In this document: positions 6,317 to 9,555 of the stretch, piece after piece
Layout of the letters: every line of letters starts with the position of its first letter
Numbering within the stretch: position 1 is the stretch's first letter
Assembly: GCA_030642325.1 (NCBI GenBank)
Contig: DAOWNY010000058.1
Span: 1 to 9,555, forward strand
DNA length: 9,555 bases
Direction: 5' to 3'
From: Deltaproteobacteria bacterium
GTDB lineage: Bacteria; Desulfobacterota; DAOWNY01
Notes under the pieces: model-generated
Database searches by the model: none
Told to the model about the DNA's origin: nothing
The model's input: only the letters and a program-made list of their open reading frames with translations
Translations under genes and position numbers: made by a program

Positions 6317-7567
6317 ATGAAAAATGTATTAGCTATTATTCTTGGGGGAGGACAGGGGAGAAGGCTGTTTCCCCTTACAAAGTTTCGGGCAAAACCTGCA
6401 GTCCCGATCGGCGGCAAATTCAGGTTGATAGACATTCCTATATCAAATTGTCTTCATTGGGATATAAAAAAAATTTTTATTCTTACGCAATTCAATACAA
6501 TGTCACTCCATAAGCATATAACAGATACATACAAATTTGACGGTTTTTCCAAAGGTTTTCTGCACATACTGGCAGCACAGCAGACAATCGATGATAAAAA
6601 CTGGTACCAGGGAACAGCGGATGCTGTAAGAAAAAACTTGAGATATATAAAGCCTGCAGAAGTTGATTATATTGTGGTCCTGTCAGGAGACCAGTTATAC
6701 AGGATAAACATAAGTGAATTTATCAATTTTCATATTAAAAGCATGGCAGATATTACAATAGCTTCAAAACCGATCAATAGAAAAGATGCACAGGGACTAG
6801 GAATTCTCAAGATAGACCATGCAAGGAGAATAACGGATTTTGCTGAAAAGCCGGAAGACAAAAATATCCTTGATTCACTTTTCAATCCTTCGGATTATCT
6901 TGGCGGATCAGTAAAAGAAAACTATCTTGCCTCAATGGGTATATATATTTTTAACAAAAATGTTCTTTTTGAACTGTTGGAGAAAAATACAAAAGAAGAT
7001 TTCGGAAAAGAGATAATTCCCGAATCAATAAAAGAAAAAAAAGTTTTTTCTTTTATCTTTGACAGTTACTGGGAAGATATAGGGACAATGAAGTCCTTTT
7101 TTAAAGCGAACCTTGATTTTACAGTCCCTGTTCCTCAATTTAATTTTTATGACGAGGTTAACCCTATCTATTCTTATGGAAGATTTCTTCCAGGTTCAAA
7201 AATAAGAAGGTCGGAAATAGATAACTCCCTTATTTCAGAAGGTTCTATTATTGAGAACAGTAAAATATCCGGCAGTGTTGTTGGAGTGAGGTCAATTGTC
7301 GAAGAAGGTTCGGAACTTAACAGGGTAGTTATGATGGGTGCGGATTTTTATCAGGATCCTGCTAATCCCGGAAAAAATCAAGTTGGAGTCGGGAAAAACT
7401 GTTTTTTAAAAAATGTGATAATAGACAAAAATGTGAGAATAGGGGATGGGGTTGTAATAGATTACAGGGGTACGGAAAAAGTTGAAACGGATCTTTACCA
7501 TATAATTGACGGAATTGTCGTAATACCCAAAAATATTGTGATCCCTAATAACATGAAAATAGAATAA
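6317..7567 (+). CDS. glgC: Glucose-1-phosphate adenylyltransferase (ADP-glucose pyrophosphorylase), GlgC family
   Basis: The cytosolic enzyme makes ADP-glucose from ATP and glucose-1-phosphate, the committed step of bacterial glycogen synthesis. The 416-residue length is normal. The N-terminal nucleotidyltransferase domain shows GGGQGRRLFPLTKFRAKPAVP (10-30), WYQGTADAV (96-104), the metal-site motif SGDQLYR (123-129), GLGI (160-163), FAEKP (175-179) and YWEDIGT (251-257). A C-terminal left-handed beta-helix occupies about 290-416, with hexapeptide-like turns such as SLISEGSIIENSKISGSVVG. The sequence style (QFN..SL..HI, LAAQQT) is close to the plant/cyanobacterial branch. Codons are visibly richer in A/T (AAA, AAT, ATA) than the lpx genes, and no glgA, glgB or glgP is adjacent. 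Together with the repeats on both sides this suggests transfer, but the enzyme looks intact. Ribosome binding site: AGGGGGAG, 6307-6314. Confidence 0.93.
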   Translation: MKNVLAIILGGGQGRRLFPLTKFRAKPAVPIGGKFRLIDIPISNCLHWDIKKIFILTQFNTMSLHKHITDTYKFDGFSKGFLHILAAQQTIDDKNWYQGTADAVRKNLRYIKPAEVDYIVVLSGDQLYRINISEFINFHIKSMADITIASKPINRKDAQGLGILKIDHARRITDFAEKPEDKNILDSLFNPSDYLGGSVKENYLASMGIYIFNKNVLFELLEKNTKEDFGKEIIPESIKEKKVFSFIFDSYWEDIGTMKSFFKANLDFTVPVPQFNFYDEVNPIYSYGRFLPGSKIRRSEIDNSLISEGSIIENSKISGSVVGVRSIVEEGSELNRVVMMGADFYQDPANPGKNQVGVGKNCFLKNVIIDKNVRIGDGVVIDYRGTEKVETDLYHIIDGIVVIPKNIVIPNNMKIE

Positions 7568-7651
7568 TAAGAATTTAAAGGACGGTTCGGTTCAGGGTTG
7601 GTAATTATACAAATTTCGTAACTATTCAGATGGGATAGGCTTAAGGGCTGA
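7568..7651 (+). other. Short gap between glgC and the IVP pseudogene
   Basis: There is no gene and no hairpin-plus-T-run terminator for glgC. The end of the stretch carries most of the second copy of the 15-base repeat CTTAAGGGCTGAAGG (7640-7654; first copy at 5193-5207), which runs straight into the broken four-helix-bundle frame. Confidence 0.4.
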
Positions 7652-7889
7652 AGGTATAGGAAGGCTTGCGAGGTAGCAGCATTGGTTTGTCATGTGACCT
7701 CTGGGTTTCCGAGAGAAGAGTTGCATTGATTAACTTTTCAAATGCGGCGAGCAGCGATTTTTAGTTCCTTCTAACATCGTGGAGAGTTGCGCACGTGACA
7801 GTCAGGCAGATTACCTTCTCTTCCTCTATATGGCTTTTGGTTCATTGAGGGAGCTTGCATTATCAGACAAAAAAAGTCAAAGCGCTTAG
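7652..7889 (+). pseudogene. Decayed four-helix-bundle protein (23S rRNA intervening-sequence protein type)
   Basis: The plus frame from 7652 reads RYRKACEVAALVCHVTSGFP, REELH, stop TGA (7727-7729), then LTFQMRRAAIFSS. A one-base insertion near 7769 shifts the frame, which resumes as SNIVESCARDSQADYLLFLY and MAFGSLRELALS, then a foreign-looking tail and TAG at 7887-7889. The pattern ..F..EEL.GLT.QMRRAA..I.SNI.E..AR.S..DYL.FL..A.GSL.EL is the hallmark of the IVP/four-helix-bundle family, encoded in rRNA intervening sequences and also widely scattered in chromosomes. Defects are a missing start, an in-frame stop, a frameshift and a lost C-terminus after LREL. No rRNA sequence is nearby, so this is a chromosomal relic. 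Recognition is from the motif; the frame reconstruction is mine. Confidence 0.75.
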
Positions 7890-7891
7890 CC

Positions 7892-7947
7892 TAGCCTAAG
7901 TTTATGATTTTAATAGACTTATTTTTTGAAATCATAAACTTAGGCTA
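7892..7947. repeat. 19-bp perfect inverted repeat with 18-base loop
   Basis: TAGCCTAAGTTTATGATTT (7892-7910) is exactly inverted at 7929-7947. The outer end of each arm holds CTTAGGCTAAG-like sequence, and the left arm is preceded by an extra CTTAGCC, as if a short unit were duplicated. The minus-strand kinase frame takes its stop codon (7942-7940) inside the right arm, and the IVP relic ends three bases before the left arm. It could be a terminator-like hairpin for the minus strand (a T-run follows about 20 bases beyond the stem), or a collapsed pair of insertion-element ends. Confidence 0.75.
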
Positions 7948-8490
7948 AGACAAATTCAATATCCATTCCCTCTTTTAATGATTCGATTTCCTCAAGAAAT
8001 ATCTGTCTTTCCTGGTTATTTATGGAATGGATTTCCTCATATTTTGCCATGAGCACTTTAATGTCTTTAATATGTCCTTCCAGTGTATTGAGGTTACTTG
8101 AGATAAAACCAATGGGGTTGTTTGATTCATGCCCCACTCCCGCGGCAAGCTGCCCGATGCAAGCAAGCTTTTCCGATTGAAGGAGCATGGCATGGGCACC
8201 TTTTATCTCACCTGCCTTTTTATCCAGGAGTCCCTCCAGATTTTTTGTGTATGCCTTGAGCCGGGTTCTCGTTTCATGTCTCTCCATGGCCCTTTCCACG
8301 GAAAGCAGGAGGTGTTCTATGCCTACCGGTTTAGAAATAAAATCAGACGTGTCAAGTCGCAGTGCTTCAATGGACAGCTCCATATCCCCATGACCGGTGA
8401 CGACAATTACTTCCGTATCATCCATAATATCCTTGACCTTTTTAAGGACTTCAATTCCGCTCATACCCGGCATTTAAGGGGATATTACTA
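7940..8490 (-). pseudogene. Truncated response regulator-histidine kinase fragment (REC C-terminal half plus HisKA)
   Basis: The open frame 8473-7940 (177 residues) begins MPGMSGIEVLKKVKDI, which is the middle of a receiver domain. It keeps the switch Thr (VVTGHGD, T26) and conserved Lys (SKP, K48), but the acidic pocket and phospho-accepting Asp that should precede MPG are gone. Just upstream in frame is VIS, then P and a TAA stop (8476-8474). After a coiled-coil linker (about 65-100) comes a HisKA-type box, LQSEKLACIGQLAAGVGHESNNPIGFI, with His115. The frame ends at DIEFVLA inside the inverted repeat, before any ATP-binding (HATPase) domain. Intact relatives continue through HATPase. With no phosphoacceptor, no ATPase and no ribosome binding site, it is most likely non-functional. 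Confidence 0.8.
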
Positions 8491-8807
8491 TCAACCTCTT
8501 CGGTGACAATTTCACTGGATTTTCTGGAAAATGAGCGGAGATGATCTATGATTTTTCTCATTCTTTCAATCTGGCTGTTGGTGGTTGTCAACTCTTCCTT
8601 AAGCATCCCATCCGGTAAAATTTTGCCTTTTTTCAGAAAATGAAGCATGCCTGTGGTTTTCATCTTGATTACATTCAGGGGTTGGTTGATTTCGTGAGCA
8701 ATGCCGGTGGCCATTTCGCTCAGGGATGCCAGTTTGCTTGATTGAATAAGCTGCCCATCTTTTGCCTTGAGTTTTTTTGTTCTTTCTCCCACCATTTTTT
8801 CCAGGTA
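8451..8807 (-). pseudogene. Truncated sensor histidine kinase fragment (HisKA only)
   Basis: The minus frame reads YLEKMVGERTKKL, then a linker, then QLIQSSKLASLSEMATGIAH and EINQPLNVIK (phospho-accepting His at residue 34 counting from Met 8795), a second HisKA helix ending IDHLRSFSRKSSEIVTEEVD, and a non-homologous tail SNIPLNAGYERN. An in-frame TAA (8810-8808) lies just before YLEK, where intact kinases carry an upstream sensor domain. The HATPase domain that should follow EEVD is absent, and the frame runs into the receiver fragment of the next gene in another register. This reads as one end of a deletion joining two neighbouring kinase genes. A short MVGERT start at 8795 is possible, but the product would lack ATP binding. 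Confidence 0.78.
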
Positions 8808-8850
8808 TTAGCTCAATAAACAGGGGTAACTGCATCTAGATTCCAGCGTG
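8802..8850 (-). repeat. Dispersed short repeat, copy B
   Basis: Read on the minus strand, ACGCTGGAAT (8848-8839) and CCCCTGTTTATTGAGCTAAT (8826-8807) match copy A at 5024-5071. The inner edge sits exactly where homology of the kinase fragment stops, so the truncation may have happened at or through this repeat. Confidence 0.5.
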
Positions 8851-8857
8851 CGCGGGA
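8842..8857. repeat. REP-like GC-rich hairpin
   Basis: TCCAGCG (8842-8848), TG, and CGCGGGA (8851-8857) pair six of seven. The surrounding CTAGATTCCAGCGTGCGCGG resembles the ATTCCCGCG..CGCGGGAAT palindromes common between genes in many proteobacteria. The similarity is from memory, not a search. Confidence 0.4.
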
Positions 8858-8880
8858 CTCCGGAAGGGTTGTTAAGGTAA

Positions 8881-8894
8881 AGGGGCTATCCCCT
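8881..8894. repeat. Small perfect hairpin upstream of the Rrf2 gene
   Basis: AGGGG-CTAT-CCCCT pairs perfectly. GCTCATTTTG follows, so on the plus strand it is at best a weak terminator. No plus-strand gene ends just before it. Confidence 0.3.
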
Positions 8895-8916
8895 GCTCAT
8901 TTTGCTGTTACGATAA

Positions 8917-9029
8917 AACCGTGAGTTGCGAACCGTGAACGGTTAAAAAAACTTGACATCTGATCTATCTCATGCTACTAAAGTAATAGAGTTGATGAAA
9001 TTAATAGTTTAACTATAGTAATAAGGTGG
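8917..9029 (+). promoter_or_regulatory. Promoter and operator-like palindromes for the Rrf2 gene
   Basis: TTGACA (8953-8958) is a perfect -35. Seventeen bases on, TACTAA (8976-8981) is a weaker -10. Three palindromes crowd the region: AACCGT-GA-ACGGTT (8931-8944), with an extra direct AACCGTGA at 8917-8924; TACT-AA-AGTA (8976-8985), covering the -10; and ATAGTT-T-AACTAT (9004-9016), between promoter and gene. AGTAATA occurs at both 8982 and 9017. AAGGTGG (9023-9029) is the ribosome binding site for ATG 9033. Rrf2 regulators often repress their own promoter, so the -10 and downstream palindromes are candidate self-operators. That is inference. Confidence 0.55.
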
Positions 9030-9032
9030 TTT

Positions 9033-9482
9033 ATGAAACTTTCCACAAGGGGGAGATACGGTGTCAGGGCGATGGTGGATCTGTCTGTGCATTATAATCA
9101 GGGTCCGGTTCCGGTGAGAAAAATAGCTGAAAGGATGGAAGTCTCTACCAAATACCTGGATCATCTGATGTCCTCCTTGAGGGTTGCAGGTTTGATCAGG
9201 AATATTCGCAAGGCTAACAGAGGCTATGTTTTGGCCAGGCCTCCTGAAGAAATAAAGCTGAGCGAGGTAATCTACGCACTGGAAGGATCTCTTGCCCCGG
9301 CGGATTGCGTGGATGATGCCGGAACTTGTAACCGGACGGATGTCTGTGCGACCCGTGATCTTTGGAAACAACTGAAAGAGGCCATAAATGATGTATTGAG
9401 TTCCCTCACTTTAGAAGATATGGTCCGGAAACAAAAACAGAAAGAAAAAGAGAATTGTAATCCTTTGATGTACTCCATTTAG
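9033..9482 (+). CDS. Rrf2/IscR-family transcriptional regulator
   Basis: The 149-residue cytosolic winged-helix DNA-binding protein has the family N-terminus MKLSTRGRYGVRAM, the recognition region ISTKYLDHLMSSLRVAGLI-like (VSTKYLDHLM at 37-46), and the wing RNIRKANRGYVLARP (56-70). Cys92, Cys99 and Cys105 match the three-cysteine [2Fe-2S] site of IscR (C92, C98, C104), though the IscR His ligand is not visible and Arg108 lies nearby. An iron-sulfur or redox-sensing role is therefore likely; relatives control Fe-S assembly or cysteine metabolism. The target cannot be read here because the window ends just after the gene and no nifS/iscS or cysE is in view. The C-terminus is Lys/Gln/Glu rich (132-141). 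A strong promoter with palindromes precedes it. I leave the symbol blank because IscR, CymR-like and other Rrf2 members cannot be separated on this evidence. Confidence 0.9.
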   Translation: MKLSTRGRYGVRAMVDLSVHYNQGPVPVRKIAERMEVSTKYLDHLMSSLRVAGLIRNIRKANRGYVLARPPEEIKLSEVIYALEGSLAPADCVDDAGTCNRTDVCATRDLWKQLKEAINDVLSSLTLEDMVRKQKQKEKENCNPLMYSI

Positions 9483-9555
9483 GCATGAAAAAAATCGTCC
9501 CGGTTCAAAATTTTCGGTTGTATTGCCGTAAATTCCGTAATCGCCGAATAAAAAA
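9483..9555 (+). other. Trailing 73 bases, no supported gene
   Basis: An ATG at 9485 opens a frame that stays open to the window end (MKKIVPVQNFRLYCRKFRNRR), but it has no good ribosome binding site and resembles nothing I know. TTCGG (9514-9518) and CCGAA could pair across about 30 bases, without a T-run. Sequence beyond the window is needed to decide. Confidence 0.3.

Noticed and set aside
8129..8506. 125-codon plus-strand frame antisense to the kinase fragments
   Set aside because: It is a shadow of the minus-strand receiver/HisKA coding sequence, which has clear domain motifs.

Overview
The window looks like a Gram-negative chromosome of moderate GC, and the gene set and style recall Desulfobacterota ('deltaproteobacteria') or a neighbouring lineage. 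The reasons are a lipid A operon that uses LpxI rather than LpxH, with a Gfo/Idh/MocA oxidoreductase inserted in it, response-regulator/histidine-kinase fragments typical of that group, and an IscR-like Rrf2 regulator. The taxonomic placement is inference.

Positions 1-4828 hold a tight plus-strand operon for lipid A: the last codons of lpxA, then lpxI, a Gfo/Idh/MocA dehydrogenase, lpxB and msbA. LpxA acylates the UDP-amino sugar, LpxI cleaves UDP-diacylglucosamine to lipid X, LpxB joins lipid X to the UDP sugar to give the disaccharide, and MsbA flips the finished core-lipid A. The dehydrogenase has no assigned step. It could oxidise the 3-position of a UDP-amino sugar, as GnnA does. The operon ends at msbA, with no waaA or lpxK following.

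Positions 4829-5403 carry no convincing gene. They hold one copy of a short dispersed repeat, a hairpin, and a small palindrome in front of the next gene. Positions 5404-5994 encode a probable lipoprotein with a coiled coil and a C-terminal LysM domain. Positions 5995-6316 are non-coding and contain a 254-bp segment bounded by inverted repeats (MITE-like). Positions 6317-7567 encode a visibly AT-richer glucose-1-phosphate adenylyltransferase (GlgC family), standing alone.

Positions 7568-8850 are a graveyard. A four-helix-bundle (23S rRNA intervening-sequence type) gene is broken on the plus strand. Next comes a 19-bp perfect inverted repeat in which a minus-strand kinase frame stops. Then come two fragments of sensor-kinase genes, apparently fused by deletion, whose 5' edge coincides with the second copy of the dispersed repeat. 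Positions 8851-9482 return to healthy sequence: a palindrome-rich promoter region and an Rrf2/IscR-type regulator with three cysteines spaced like the [Fe-S] ligands of IscR. The last 73 bases have no supported gene.

I found no clear new defence or mobile system. The most notable items are the unassigned oxidoreductase in the lipid A operon, the small inverted-repeat elements around glgC, and the decayed kinase/IVP region with its repeat-bounded breakpoints.
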